A stretch of DNA of 64,000 bases. It comes from Oscillospiraceae bacterium (GTDB lineage Bacteria > Bacillota > Clostridia > Oscillospirales > Ruminococcaceae). This document shows positions 8,532 through 17,200 of the stretch, piece after piece. Under the pieces are notes generated by a model. The model ran no database searches. It was not told where the DNA came from and saw nothing but the letters and a program-made list of their open reading frames with translations. The stretch is from contig JAGALZ010000039.1 of the NCBI GenBank assembly GCA_017848055.1, positions 23,075 to 87,074 of the forward strand. Reading direction: 5' to 3'. The position numbers and the translations under genes are program-made. Within the stretch, counting starts at the first letter, position 1. Each line of letters begins with the position of its first letter.

Positions 8532-9296
8532 TTATCTCCTTTTCTTCTTAACGGTTGGCTGAGGTGCACCCTTAGCAAGAGCCGCTCTGAGTGCTCTGAG
8601 CTCCTCCGAAGAAAGCTCTCTGTACTCTCCCGGCTGGAGCATACCAAGCTTTACAGGGCCGATTGCTGTTCTCTTAAGTCTTGCAACTTCAAGATTTACA
8701 GCCTCACACATTTTTCTAATCTGGCGGTTTCTTCCCTCTTTTATAACCATAAGCATAACAGCTCTTTCAGGCTCGTTTGTAAGCACGGTAATTGTGCACG
8801 GAAGAGTCATTCTTCCGTCGATTTCAACACCCTCAGAAAGCTTTGCCACAACCTCATCGGTAAGCATTGAACGTACTGTTACTCGGTATGTCTTGCTGAC
8901 GTGGTGCGATGGGTGCATAATCTCGTTTGCAAACTTTCCGTCGTTTGTCAAAAGCAAGAGGCCTTCTGACTGCTTATCGAGTCTTCCGACAGGATAAACT
9001 CTTATTCCGATATCCTCTACAAGGTCAGTTACACATTTTCTGTCCTGCTCGTCCTTAACTGTAGTTATGTAGCCTCTGGGCTTATGAAGCATAAGGTACA
9101 CAAGCTCTTTTTTCTTCTCAATATAGAGATTTTCGCCATCGATGCTGATGAGGTCTTTCTTCGGGTCTGCTTTATCGCCGAGGCTACAAGGTCTGCCATT
9201 AACCTTGACCTTTTTCTGCGAAATAAGCTCCTCCGCCTTTCTTCTGGAGCAATAGCCTGCATCCGCAATAATTTTCTGAATTCTGATTTTTTCCAT
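8532..9296 (-). CDS. RsuA/RluB-family 16S/23S rRNA pseudouridine synthase
   Basis: A 254-residue enzyme with an N-terminal S4 domain (RIQKIIADAGYCSRRKAEELI) and the catalytic motif GRLDKQSEGLLLLTNDG carrying the nucleophilic Asp. The RNRQIRKM motif near the C-terminus is typical of RluB/RluE/RsuA. The basic tail VKKKRR probably helps RNA binding. A longer frame starts at 9344, but the ATG at 9296 has AAAGGA at a good distance and opens directly into the S4 domain. In Firmicutes the closest namesake is RluB; the target base is inferred only. Confidence 0.92.
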   Translation of the reverse strand: MEKIRIQKIIADAGYCSRRKAEELISQKKVKVNGRPCSLGDKADPKKDLISIDGENLYIEKKKELVYLMLHKPRGYITTVKDEQDRKCVTDLVEDIGIRVYPVGRLDKQSEGLLLLTNDGKFANEIMHPSHHVSKTYRVTVRSMLTDEVVAKLSEGVEIDGRMTLPCTITVLTNEPERAVMLMVIKEGRNRQIRKMCEAVNLEVARLKRTAIGPVKLGMLQPGEYRELSSEELRALRAALAKGAPQPTVKKKRR

Positions 9297-9337
9297 AAAA
9301 CATCCGTCCTTTCCCGCAATCCCTGCGGTGTTTATAA

Positions 9338-9370
9338 AAGGCATGACCCGCCGTTTAAGACGGGTGCCTT
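9338..9370 (-). terminator. Terminator of the D-Ala-D-Ala carboxypeptidase gene
   Basis: Minus-strand hairpin with arms AAGGCA-CCCG and CGGG-TCA-TGCCTT, then TTTTAT, directly after the stop at 9377. Confidence 0.75.
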
Positions 9371-9376
9371 ATTTAC

Positions 9377-10516
9377 TTACTCAAAAACAAATTTATCCTT
9401 GATTTTGTCAAAGATACTCTTTTTTTCGGGTTCTTGTGCTTTGACAAATTCTCTGGCCGTTATATCAGCGGTTGAAATAAGCTCATCTCCGCAATAGAAG
9501 CATATCTGACCGACTTTTTCTCCTTGTGAAACAGGAGCATAGACAAACTTGGGCAGCATAACATCGCAAGTAATTTTGTCCACCTGAGTCAAATATACAG
9601 TTGCTCTGGGCTTATCGTTCACCGAACACATAATCCCCGACTTTTCTCCTCCAACCACATCCAGGCAGAAGCCGTAATAATCACACGGCAACTCGATATT
9701 ACAAAGCTGAGAGAATGCGTAGTTATACATTCGCTTGTGGTCCTGCCAGTCATTAGGAGCACTAAGTGTCACACAAATAAGCTTGACTCCGTCACGCTCG
9801 CAGAAAGACACCAGGCATCTTCCAGCCTTATCGGTAAAGCCGGTTTTAACGCCCTTTACCCCCTCACAGTTGCCGAGCAGTTTATTCGAATTATATAGCC
9901 AGCGTTTATACGGTGGGTTTCCGTATTCGAGGCAGACTGCCTGCTCGGAGCATATCTTTGCAAAATCCTCGTTTTGCAGGGCGTGCCTTGTAAGCATTGC
10001 CATATCATAAGCTGTTGAATAATGCTCATCTGTGTCGTCGTCAAGACCTGAGGGCGTAACGAAATGTGTATTTTCAAGCCCTATCTCCCCGGCCCTCTTA
10101 TTCATAAGCGATACAAAGCTCTCGACACTTCCTGCAACCTTGACTGCGGCGGCATTTGCGGCATCATTTCCGCTTGGGAGCATCATACCGTAGCAAAGGT
10201 CACGCTTTGTTACGATATCGCCCTCACAAAGCCCCATTGAAGAGCCTTCAACTTTTATTGCCTCACTGTCAACGGTAAACTTCTTATCAAGTTCACCGCT
10301 TTCGAGAGTCAGGAGCGTGGACATTATTTTTGTCGTACTTGCCATTTGTCTTTTGGAATATGCATTCTTCTCGAGAATCACCTTTCCCGACTCAAGCTCA
10401 ATAACGACAGCTGACCCTGCCGAGATATCATTCATAGAAAAAGCCGCTGCCTTATTTACGGGTAAGAATCCGATAATAAGGCAGAAGCAGACAGCGACAT
10501 TCAAAATTTTCATCAT
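9377..10516 (-). CDS. dacF: D-alanyl-D-alanine carboxypeptidase (DacF/PBP5 type)
   Basis: A 379-residue penicillin-binding protein that trims the terminal D-Ala from peptidoglycan stem peptides outside the membrane. A signal peptide covers residues 1-26 (ends NKAAAFS). The three active-site motifs of the S11 family are intact: S60-T-T-K63, S115-G-N117 and K224-T-G226. The C-terminal domain (about 270-360) resembles the PBP5 C-terminal beta domain, and the tail IFDKIKDKFVFE could form the amphipathic membrane-anchor helix. Two Met codons open the frame; the first is used here. It follows ytfJ by 82 bases, and in spore formers dacF sits near sporulation genes. Confidence 0.94.
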   Translation of the reverse strand: MMKILNVAVCFCLIIGFLPVNKAAAFSMNDISAGSAVVIELESGKVILEKNAYSKRQMASTTKIMSTLLTLESGELDKKFTVDSEAIKVEGSSMGLCEGDIVTKRDLCYGMMLPSGNDAANAAAVKVAGSVESFVSLMNKRAGEIGLENTHFVTPSGLDDDTDEHYSTAYDMAMLTRHALQNEDFAKICSEQAVCLEYGNPPYKRWLYNSNKLLGNCEGVKGVKTGFTDKAGRCLVSFCERDGVKLICVTLSAPNDWQDHKRMYNYAFSQLCNIELPCDYYGFCLDVVGGEKSGIMCSVNDKPRATVYLTQVDKITCDVMLPKFVYAPVSQGEKVGQICFYCGDELISTADITAREFVKAQEPEKKSIFDKIKDKFVFE

Positions 10517-10598
10517 AGGAATACCTCACAAACTACGTATGCCATAATTTCTTACAACAATAATTTGTGCGTTTTCCTATCAAAAAATCCGTGAATAA

Positions 10599-10982
10599 TT
10601 ATTCAGCTTTTTCTTCCTTTTTCTTCTGCAGATAAGCAGTAACCTTATCGATAATTTCAGGAAGCATATTGATTGCAGCGTTCTCCTTAGGAGCATTCAT
10701 AGAAAGCTGGAGAAGCTTTACTTCGTTCTCTGTTACAGCGATAAAAGCAATTGGTGAGATTGTGATACCTGCACCCGAGCCGCCGCCGAAGCAATCCTTT
10801 GAGGATGATGTAGGAAGGTCGGAACCGCCCGAAGCAAAACCACAGGACACCTTTGATACAGGGATAATTGTAGTTGTTTCGTTGACAGTGATAGGATTAC
10901 CTACGATTGTCTGACAGTCTACCATTTCGTGGATTTTTTCCATTGCAGTTTTTACGAGATTTTCAAGATTATTAGCGCTCAT
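10599..10982 (-). CDS. ytfJ: YtfJ/GerW family sporulation protein
   Basis: A 127-residue protein of the GerW family, which in Bacillus is needed for proper germination of spores. The conserved core TTIIPVSKVSCGFASGGSDL followed by a glycine-rich stretch (CFGGGSGAGITISPIAFI) marks the family. No signal peptide is seen. It is the last gene of the site-2 protease-scpA-scpB-DUF2953-ytfJ run and starts five bases after the DUF2953 stop. The pairing with a DUF2953 (YtfI-like) gene is common in Firmicutes and supports the call. Confidence 0.92.
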   Translation of the reverse strand: MSANNLENLVKTAMEKIHEMVDCQTIVGNPITVNETTTIIPVSKVSCGFASGGSDLPTSSSKDCFGGGSGAGITISPIAFIAVTENEVKLLQLSMNAPKENAAINMLPEIIDKVTAYLQKKKEEKAE

Positions 10983-10987
10983 TTTAA

Positions 10988-11944
10988 TTACAACTCCGTT
11001 TCTTTGATTTTTTGCTTTTCAAGCTTTTTATTTTGCTTTTCGAGCTTTTTATTTTCCTTTTCCTCACGTCTTCTCTTTCTCCATGCTCTGAACTTTTCAC
11101 GGATGAAAATACGCAGGAAATTGATTCCTATGCAGAACACAATCGCAATAAGTGCGCTTGGTCTTACCATTACGACGGTTGATACGTCGTACTCGAACAC
11201 CTTCTCGTCAAATCTGCAGTTGACTTTAGTGTTCTTGAGCACTCTTACAGTAAATATACGACTTAAAAGTGCTATCACATTATAGAGTGCGGCATTGAGC
11301 TTTCCGTACATCATAGCCGCCTCGTATGCATCCTCCTTACCGGAGGTAAGCTCGATATCAAGCTTTGTAATTCTTATCGTTTTAAGAAGCTTCTTGAAAT
11401 ACTTCCAAGCCATCGGAATGTAAGGCTTTACCATTGCAAAATAACGCTTAACCTTTGCAATAGCGCCTTCCTTCTTTTCCTCGGTTTCTTCAGCGGCAGT
11501 ATCCTCAGCGGATTGCTCGGAAGATTCCTCGGCAGGCTTTTCGTCCTTCTTTTTCTTCTTTTCCTTTTTCTTGTCCTCAGGCTCAGTCACCGGTTTTTCC
11601 GGTGTCGGCTCTTCTTCCTTCTCCTGAGGCGGACTCTCGTTTACGGCTTCTGTCGGCTTCGTGAGGGCTTGTTCCTCGGCATCGAGCTTTTCGGCATCGG
11701 CTATGAGTTTTTCAATATCCTCGTCTGTAAACTCGGATTTATACTCATCTTCCTGAGGCGGGTCGTCCTTTTTCTTCTTTTCCTTTTTCTTTCGTGGGAA
11801 AATTGTAAAGAACAGCCATTTGATTTCGAAAACAGGTTTTTCACCCGTTTTCGCTTCGAGCCTTACCTTTACCGAAAAATGAAGAAGGATAACGATAAAC
11901 GCAATTATTCCAAGAATAATATAAAGTGCTATTATAGTTATCAT
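10988..11944 (-). CDS. DUF2953 membrane protein (YtfI-like)
   Basis: A 318-residue protein with an N-terminal membrane helix (TIIALYIILGIIAFIVILLH) and a second hydrophobic stretch near 260-280 (PSALIAIVFCIGINFL). Between them lies a very long charged segment, about residues 50-160, dominated by Glu, Lys and Pro. The DUF2953 core, with YFKKLLKTIRITKLDIELTS and AAMMYGKLNAALYNVI, comes after it. The last 40 residues are again a Lys/Glu coiled-coil-like tail. The function is unknown; co-occurrence with ytfJ suggests a role in sporulation or germination. The acidic-basic insert is unusually long for the family. Confidence 0.85.
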   Translation of the reverse strand: MITIIALYIILGIIAFIVILLHFSVKVRLEAKTGEKPVFEIKWLFFTIFPRKKKEKKKKDDPPQEDEYKSEFTDEDIEKLIADAEKLDAEEQALTKPTEAVNESPPQEKEEEPTPEKPVTEPEDKKKEKKKKKDEKPAEESSEQSAEDTAAEETEEKKEGAIAKVKRYFAMVKPYIPMAWKYFKKLLKTIRITKLDIELTSGKEDAYEAAMMYGKLNAALYNVIALLSRIFTVRVLKNTKVNCRFDEKVFEYDVSTVVMVRPSALIAIVFCIGINFLRIFIREKFRAWRKRRREEKENKKLEKQNKKLEKQKIKETEL

Positions 11945-11972
11945 CTCCTTTTCAAGCTGGTATTATGTAGTT

Positions 11973-12539
11973 TTACTCTGACTGTGCTGTATTTTCCTCG
12001 ATGATTTCATCAAGGTTAATCTGCTCACTCTTTCTCGGTATCTCAGGAAGGTCGGACAATGACGAGAGAGAAAAGCATCTCAGAAAATTATGTGTTGTTT
12101 TATAAGCTATCGGTCTGCCAGGCAAATCGAGTCTTCCCGCTTCCGCAAGAAGTCCTTTTTCAACCAGCGAATTGACTGTTGACGAGCTGTCAACCCCTCT
12201 GACATTTTCTACAAAGCTTTTCGTCACCGGCTGGTTATAGGCAACAATCGTGAGCACTTCCATTGCGGCAGGAGAAAGCGCAGTGTTTCGTTTTTGCTCC
12301 ATAGCCTTTTTGATATACTCACTGTAAGAAAGTCTGACTGACAGCTGATAACAATTGTCAAGTCTGAGCACTGTAAGCGCACTGTCAGACTGTGCAAGTT
12401 TGTCCTCGAGAAGTGTCATAACATCACCGACACCCTCTTCTTCTATTTCCAGCACCTCAGAGAGCTTCTGTGCATCAATCGGTTCACCGCTTGCAAAAAG
12501 CACCGCCTCGGCAACTGCAACGAGTTCATTTATCTGCAT
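11973..12539 (-). CDS. scpB: Segregation and condensation protein B
   Basis: A 188-residue winged-helix protein, the accessory subunit of the SMC-ScpA-ScpB chromosome condensin. The N-terminus NELVAVAEAVLFASGEPI, the block LSPAAMEVLTIVAYNQPVTK and the LLAEAGRLDLPGRPIAYKTT segment are diagnostic. The reading frame overlaps scpA by 10 bases, which points to translational coupling. The length is typical. Confidence 0.96.
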   Translation of the reverse strand: MQINELVAVAEAVLFASGEPIDAQKLSEVLEIEEEGVGDVMTLLEDKLAQSDSALTVLRLDNCYQLSVRLSYSEYIKKAMEQKRNTALSPAAMEVLTIVAYNQPVTKSFVENVRGVDSSSTVNSLVEKGLLAEAGRLDLPGRPIAYKTTHNFLRCFSLSSLSDLPEIPRKSEQINLDEIIEENTAQSE

Positions 12540-13522
12540 ATATTACTGCCTTTCTTGACATATCCCCAGAGATTTGCTTTTCTAAGTGCTCCGGTTGCGA
12601 TATGATAGTGGCGCATTGCGCCCGGATTATTCCAAAGGTTCACTTTGAGTGAAGCTGTTACTTTATGAGGATTCTGCGAGTTATTATCATCATTGCTGAT
12701 TAACTCTTCCTGCACCTGGTTGTCATCTATGCAGTTTACTGCCGCATCGGCATCCTCGTCCTGAATCTCAGATGAATCTTCGCTATGGCTCTCATGTGTT
12801 CTTTGGGCACGTTCTCTTACTCGATTTCCGACAAAATGAAGCTCGGAATTATCGTCACTTATTTTTATTCTTCCCGATTTTGTAAGCTCTAAGACAGCCA
12901 GGAAGGTAGCGACTCTTTCACTTTTATCCGTTACTCCGTCATAAAGCTTGTCCATAGGACAGGTGCCGACGGTATAGAGGTTTTTAAGTATAAAAATAAT
13001 TTTCGAGGTAACCGACACAATTCTGTGTGACACAATCGGCTCAAAAACCGACGGCTTGAGTGGTGCGGCACGCTTTGCTTTGCTTGAAATAGCAAGATAC
13101 GCATTCAGCAGGACATCAGGAGTATGGATAACATTATAGGTCTTATCCACCTCGATTTCCATAGGCTCTCTTACAAAGCTGTCGCTGCCGACATAATTTC
13201 TGCCGAGTCTTTGTGCACAAGCCTTACAGAGCGAGTACTCGATAAGCTTTCCCTCAAGCTCTTTTTTGAGTTCTTCCGCTTCCTCAGGCTTTGGCAGAAG
13301 GCTGACAGTTTTAATATAGATAAGCTTTGCAGCCATTTCGAGAAATTCGCCTGCAGTTTCAAAATCAGTTTCCGACAAATCCTCGATATAGAGCAGATAC
13401 TGCTCTAACAGAACTGCGATTTCGATATCGTTGATATTGAGCTTATGCTTTGAAATAAGGAACAAAAGCAAATCCATTGGCCCTTCAAAGCAATCAAGCT
13501 TAAAGGTAAGATTATTTTCCAT
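12530..13522 (-). CDS. scpA: Segregation and condensation protein A, with long C-terminal tail
   Basis: A 330-residue kleisin that bridges the heads of the SMC dimer. The N-terminal SMC-binding region begins LTFKLDCFEGPMDLLLFLI, as in other ScpA proteins, and the C-terminal winged-helix part (about 190-245) contains RVATFLAVLELTKSGRIKI. ScpA is normally about 240-260 residues. Here about 70 further residues follow: an acidic stretch with many Ser, Glu and Asp, and then a basic, Trp- and Asn-containing end. The tail is in frame with no sign of a frameshift and overlaps scpB by 10 bases. Confidence 0.94.
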   Translation of the reverse strand: MENNLTFKLDCFEGPMDLLLFLISKHKLNINDIEIAVLLEQYLLYIEDLSETDFETAGEFLEMAAKLIYIKTVSLLPKPEEAEELKKELEGKLIEYSLCKACAQRLGRNYVGSDSFVREPMEIEVDKTYNVIHTPDVLLNAYLAISSKAKRAAPLKPSVFEPIVSHRIVSVTSKIIFILKNLYTVGTCPMDKLYDGVTDKSERVATFLAVLELTKSGRIKISDDNSELHFVGNRVRERAQRTHESHSEDSSEIQDEDADAAVNCIDDNQVQEELISNDDNNSQNPHKVTASLKVNLWNNPGAMRHYHIATGALRKANLWGYVKKGSNICR

Positions 13523-13525
13523 TTG

Positions 13526-14215
13526 CTACCTCATCAAATTTTCGACCCAGTTTGTTGCAAACAAGAAGAATTCAAAAACCTTGTCTCCAAGAAAGCTGAG
13601 CGGTTTTGAAAGAACGCCGGTAAACAGTACAAGGAAGAAAGCAAACTGGATTACCATCTGATTTCTTACAAGGAACATCTCGTACTTTGCTGATGTAAAG
13701 TAGCTGAGGATTTTCGAGCCGTCGAGCGGCGGTATCGGAATGAGGTTAAAGATTGCAAGTCCGATATTGATTGTAACTATAAAATACAGAAGCAGGATTA
13801 CATAGTATACCGGAGTATTATTGGTTCCCTCTATATAGTAGAGGATACCGTCTCTGAAACGGTAATTATCATCTGCTGCAACAGCAATTCTAAGACCGAT
13901 TGTTGCAACAAAGGCAACAATAAGGTTTGAAAGCGGACCTGCAAGTGCTGTAAGTGCCGTATCACGTCTGTACTTCTTGAACTTAAGAGGATTTATCGGA
14001 ACAGGCTTTGCCCAGCCGAAGCCCGTAAACAAAAGACATATAGCTCCGATAATATCGATATGTGCAAGCGGATTCATTGTAAGTCTGCCCTTATACATAG
14101 CGGTATTGTCGCCGAGCTTATATGCCATATAGGCATGGGCAAACTCATGTATAGGTAAAATCATGAAAATAATCATGATTCTTGCGCCGTATTGGATAAT
14201 GGTATCTGCGTTCAT
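13526..14215 (-). CDS. Site-2 protease family (M50) membrane metalloprotease
   Basis: A 229-residue intramembrane protease. The zinc motif HEFAH lies in the first membrane helix, and the second metal-ligand motif NLIPIPPLDGSK lies in a later helix, as in the compact SpoIVFB/YwhC group. Four to five further hydrophobic segments are seen. It opens the operon with scpA and scpB, three bases upstream of scpA. YwhC-like proteins next to scpA are common in Clostridia; substrates are unknown. A promoter lies at 14287-14315. Confidence 0.92.
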   Translation of the reverse strand: MNADTIIQYGARIMIIFMILPIHEFAHAYMAYKLGDNTAMYKGRLTMNPLAHIDIIGAICLLFTGFGWAKPVPINPLKFKKYRRDTALTALAGPLSNLIVAFVATIGLRIAVAADDNYRFRDGILYYIEGTNNTPVYYVILLLYFIVTINIGLAIFNLIPIPPLDGSKILSYFTSAKYEMFLVRNQMVIQFAFFLVLFTGVLSKPLSFLGDKVFEFFLFATNWVENLMR

Positions 14216-14286
14216 TATGTGTCCTTCCTTCGGTGTTGCCTCATCTGCAACACATATTTCCCCACTTTAATCTTAATATATATTGT

Positions 14287-14315
14287 ATTATACTATATTT
14301 TAAGTAAAATTACAA
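14287..14315 (-). promoter_or_regulatory. Promoter of the M50 protease-scpAB-ytfJ operon
   Basis: Minus-strand TTGTAA (14310-14315), 17 bases, TATAAT (14287-14292). It is divergent from the rpmB promoter. Confidence 0.75.
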
Positions 14316-14396
14316 GGTCATTATGCTCAATTTTTTGTAATAACGCATAAACTTTTTTAAAAAATCAGTTAATTTAAAAAAAATTGAAAAAAACAC

Positions 14397-14425
14397 TTGC
14401 ATTTTTGTGTGAATTCTGTTAGAAT
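14397..14425 (+). promoter_or_regulatory. Promoter of rpmB
   Basis: TTGCAT (14397-14402), 17 bases, TAGAAT (14420-14425), about 45 bases before the start codon. Confidence 0.7.
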
Positions 14426-14469
14426 AATAACGTTGCATATTTTGATTATTGAAAAGGAGGTGCAACCTG

Positions 14470-14655
14470 ATGGCAAAGTGCGATATTTGCGGAAAGGGTG
14501 TAACTTTCGGAATTAAGGTTTCTCATTCTCACAGAAGAACAAACAGAACTTGGAAGCCAAATGTTAAGAGAGTAAAGGCTGTTGTTAACGGTACTCCTTG
14601 TCACGTTTACGCTTGCTCAAGATGCCTGCGTTCCGGCAAGGTAGAAAGAGCTTAA
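14470..14655 (+). CDS. rpmB: Large ribosomal subunit protein bL28
   Basis: A 61-residue ribosomal protein. It begins MAKCDICGKGVTFGIKVSHS and has a second Cys pair in YACSRCLRSGKV, so it is the zinc-binding (four-Cys) form of L28. The ATG at 14470 is chosen because AAGGAGG at 14453-14460 lies at the right distance; an in-frame upstream extension is only seven codons and includes this ribosome site. The gene stands alone with its own promoter and terminator. Confidence 0.97.
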   Translation: MAKCDICGKGVTFGIKVSHSHRRTNRTWKPNVKRVKAVVNGTPCHVYACSRCLRSGKVERA

Positions 14656-14686
14656 TTACTTTTTACGAATTTAATACACTTATCCG

Positions 14687-14718
14687 AAAAAGCAGCGTCG
14701 CTATAAGCGGCGCTTTTG
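14687..14718 (+). terminator. Terminator of rpmB
   Basis: GC-rich hairpin (arms AGCGTCG and CGGCGCT, 14694-14714) with A-rich upstream and T-rich downstream flanks. Confidence 0.7.
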
Positions 14719-14744
14719 TTTTGCTCAAATCCTGTTGCATACAA

Positions 14745-14780
14745 AAAGACCTGAGATTTTCTCTCAGGTCTTTGTTTTTA
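14745..14780 (-). terminator. Terminator of the LtaS-type gene, possibly bidirectional
   Basis: A perfect 12-bp stem (14745-14756 with 14762-14773) with A- and T-tracts on both sides lies just past the stop of the minus-strand gene. Confidence 0.8.
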
Positions 14781-16952
14781 TCAGCTTGCATTCTGAACTT
14801 CTTCGTTTTCCTGCGTCTGCTCCTCGATAAGGTCATGGAAGATAATCGCATTTGAAACCTCGATACGCTTTTCTGCATACTCGGTATAATAGTCAATATA
14901 CTCCTCGTCTACGACACCGTTATTGATTCTCTTCTCCAGCTCTTCCTCTACGTACTCCGACGGCTGGGACTTGAAGGCTGAATCTCTTTCCTCGCTGTAA
15001 ACGGGGCTCTTATAGTTCCAGTAAATCTGGTTGCAGGAAACTCTTGTTGCAAGATTCTTGTATCCGGTCATATCAAAATAGTCACCGGTCTGGCTATCGT
15101 AGAAGATAGTATCAGTCAAAAAGCTTGCGTTAGGGAATATAACGACATTCTCCTCGTTCTTTCCAAGGCTGAAGATATCTGTTCCAAGGGCATACTCGCT
15201 TTCAAAGCCAAACATATTACCAAGTGTCGGCAGACAGTCATACATACCCATAACTGTAGTTACCTCAACCGGCTCACAAGGCATATCCTTGCTCCAGATG
15301 ATGAACGGAACTTCTCTGTTGATGTTATAGATGAAGTCATTTACTGCGATGTATGCATCATCATCCTCGTCAAGCACTTCGTCTTCAAACGGATTATAGT
15401 TATAGTAGTACTCGTATTCCTCTTCCTTGATTTTTGCGTCATGGTCGCCATAGACAACGATAACAGTATCATCAAGCAATCCCGCACTGTCAAGGTCACC
15501 TATAAACTGACCGATTGCCTCGTCAGCATAGTGAACGGACTTAAGATAGCTACCCATTGAAGTTCCCTCAAGGAAATCCGCAGAGGTTTCCTCGTAAGCA
15601 CCCGTTTCCTCGTTATACTTCTTGTACTTGAAGTCAACTTCGAAATCGCTGTAGTTTTCAATATCCGTAAACGGAGTATGGTTAGTGAGCATAATCATAA
15701 CGCCGTAGTAATTCTGATGCTCCTTATCAATCTGCTGAATCTTTGAGATTGCCTGTCTGAAGAACGACTTATCCGAAAGTCCAAGTCCGATGTTCTCATC
15801 GAGATTGAAGTCGTTCGAATAGTGATAAAGTCTCTGGTAGCCGAATGAGCTATGAAGATTGAGTCTGTTCCAGTATGAGCCGTTGTTTCCGTGCATACTG
15901 AAGGCATAATATCCCTTTTCCCCGAGGAGCTTAGGGATTGTTGTATAGTTTCTGTCCCAGTAGTTAATCGCAACTGTACCGCTTGTTGCAGGCAGGAGCG
16001 ATGTGCTGAATGTAAACTCTGAGTCAGAGCTTGTTCCGACACTTTCCTGCGCATAGAAGTTGGAGAAATATATTCCCTCGTCTACAAGCTTGTTGAGGTT
16101 CGGAGTAAGCTCCTCTCCATTGATAAATGTACCTAAAGTAAAGTTCTGGATACTTTCCGCATGGATAGCTATAATGTTCTTATCCTTGAAGATATCTGTA
16201 TAGGCATTCTTTCCGTCCTTGTGAGGCTCATCGTAAAAATCGGTAAATGTCTGCTGACTTTCTTCGTATCCCCATATTGTATTGAACTTAGCGGCAACCG
16301 AAGAAACAATATCGCTGAGCTGATAAATACACATACCGAACTTTCCGAGGACATATTCTCTGTTCCACTGCTTACGCAGTCTTGACCAGTCCGTACCTGT
16401 AAGGGTAAGTGCGAAAACGCCCAGGATACACAGAGAACATATAAACACCTTAAGCGGAAGCTTTCTTCCCTTCTGCACACTCTCGGTTTTTGCATAGTGA
16501 GCAGGATGTTTTTTCTTGATGTAAAAATGAGTTCCAAGAACCGCCATCGGAGCCCAGATAAACACAAGGTCCTTTATTTCCATTATGTATCCGGTAACAG
16601 CATTTGCGACTCCGCCGAGCTGTGATGCCGTTGCAAGGAGCGAGAAGGAAATAAACGAGCGGTAATTTGAATAATAGATTGAATTTGCACCGCAAAGAAT
16701 TGCGAAAATCAAAGATAAAATCGAATAATAGATAACTCTTCTTTTCGGCTTTATGAAGAAGCCAAAAACGCAGAAGAGAACGCATACGCCGATTTCAGCC
16801 ATTATCGGCTGGATTGCAAAATAATTCTTTACGGTATATGCTCTGAGCAATATTGAATTTATAACGCAGGAAGCAACGAAAACGAGCATCAGAATATTCT
16901 CTTTGGAAAACTTCTTTGCCGCATCATATATTTTTATAATTTTTTCTTTCAT
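14781..16952 (-). CDS. LTA synthase family sulfatase-type phosphoglycerol transferase
   Basis: A 723-residue membrane enzyme. About five hydrophobic helices fill residues 20-185. The extracellular sulfatase/phosphatase-like domain begins near 255 with IIAIHAESIQNF (metal-binding Glu266). The nucleophile is Thr307 in SVGTSSDSEF, and a YGDHD metal motif follows later. The family transfers glycerol phosphate from phosphatidylglycerol to build lipoteichoic acid or to modify envelope glycans. An acidic insert with Glu/Tyr/Asp repeats near 510-540 and a Glu-rich tail are unusual additions. The gene has its own promoter and terminator, so neighbours do not help to fix its exact polymer. Confidence 0.92.
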   Translation of the reverse strand: MKEKIIKIYDAAKKFSKENILMLVFVASCVINSILLRAYTVKNYFAIQPIMAEIGVCVLFCVFGFFIKPKRRVIYYSILSLIFAILCGANSIYYSNYRSFISFSLLATASQLGGVANAVTGYIMEIKDLVFIWAPMAVLGTHFYIKKKHPAHYAKTESVQKGRKLPLKVFICSLCILGVFALTLTGTDWSRLRKQWNREYVLGKFGMCIYQLSDIVSSVAAKFNTIWGYEESQQTFTDFYDEPHKDGKNAYTDIFKDKNIIAIHAESIQNFTLGTFINGEELTPNLNKLVDEGIYFSNFYAQESVGTSSDSEFTFSTSLLPATSGTVAINYWDRNYTTIPKLLGEKGYYAFSMHGNNGSYWNRLNLHSSFGYQRLYHYSNDFNLDENIGLGLSDKSFFRQAISKIQQIDKEHQNYYGVMIMLTNHTPFTDIENYSDFEVDFKYKKYNEETGAYEETSADFLEGTSMGSYLKSVHYADEAIGQFIGDLDSAGLLDDTVIVVYGDHDAKIKEEEYEYYYNYNPFEDEVLDEDDDAYIAVNDFIYNINREVPFIIWSKDMPCEPVEVTTVMGMYDCLPTLGNMFGFESEYALGTDIFSLGKNEENVVIFPNASFLTDTIFYDSQTGDYFDMTGYKNLATRVSCNQIYWNYKSPVYSEERDSAFKSQPSEYVEEELEKRINNGVVDEEYIDYYTEYAEKRIEVSNAIIFHDLIEEQTQENEEVQNAS

Positions 16953-17027
16953 AAACAGTCTACCTTTTCTTTATGCCGCCTGTTTTTTTACAGCCATTGC
17001 CGGCAGCAGTCGCAACGACACAAATAT

Positions 17028-17056
17028 ATTCTAAGTCTACACGAGTTATTTGTCAA
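17028..17056 (-). promoter_or_regulatory. Promoter of the LtaS-type gene
   Basis: Minus-strand TTGACA (17051-17056), 17 bases, TAGAAT (17028-17033). Confidence 0.75.
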
Positions 17057-17107
17057 TAGAATGCTAAAACTTTCATATTATTGACTAACTTAAATGCAAA
17101 ATATATA

Positions 17108-17136
17108 GTGACTTTTTTGTTATAATGTGATATAAT
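17108..17136 (+). promoter_or_regulatory. Probable promoter of the DHH phosphoesterase gene
   Basis: GTGACT (17108-17113), 17 bases, TATAAT (17131-17136). A second TATAAT-like hexamer lies a few bases upstream. Confidence 0.55.
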
Positions 17137-17200
17137 ACCCTAAACGGATTAATCCGACCTGAGCTTTACTGAAATTATACATTCATAAGGAGAATACATT

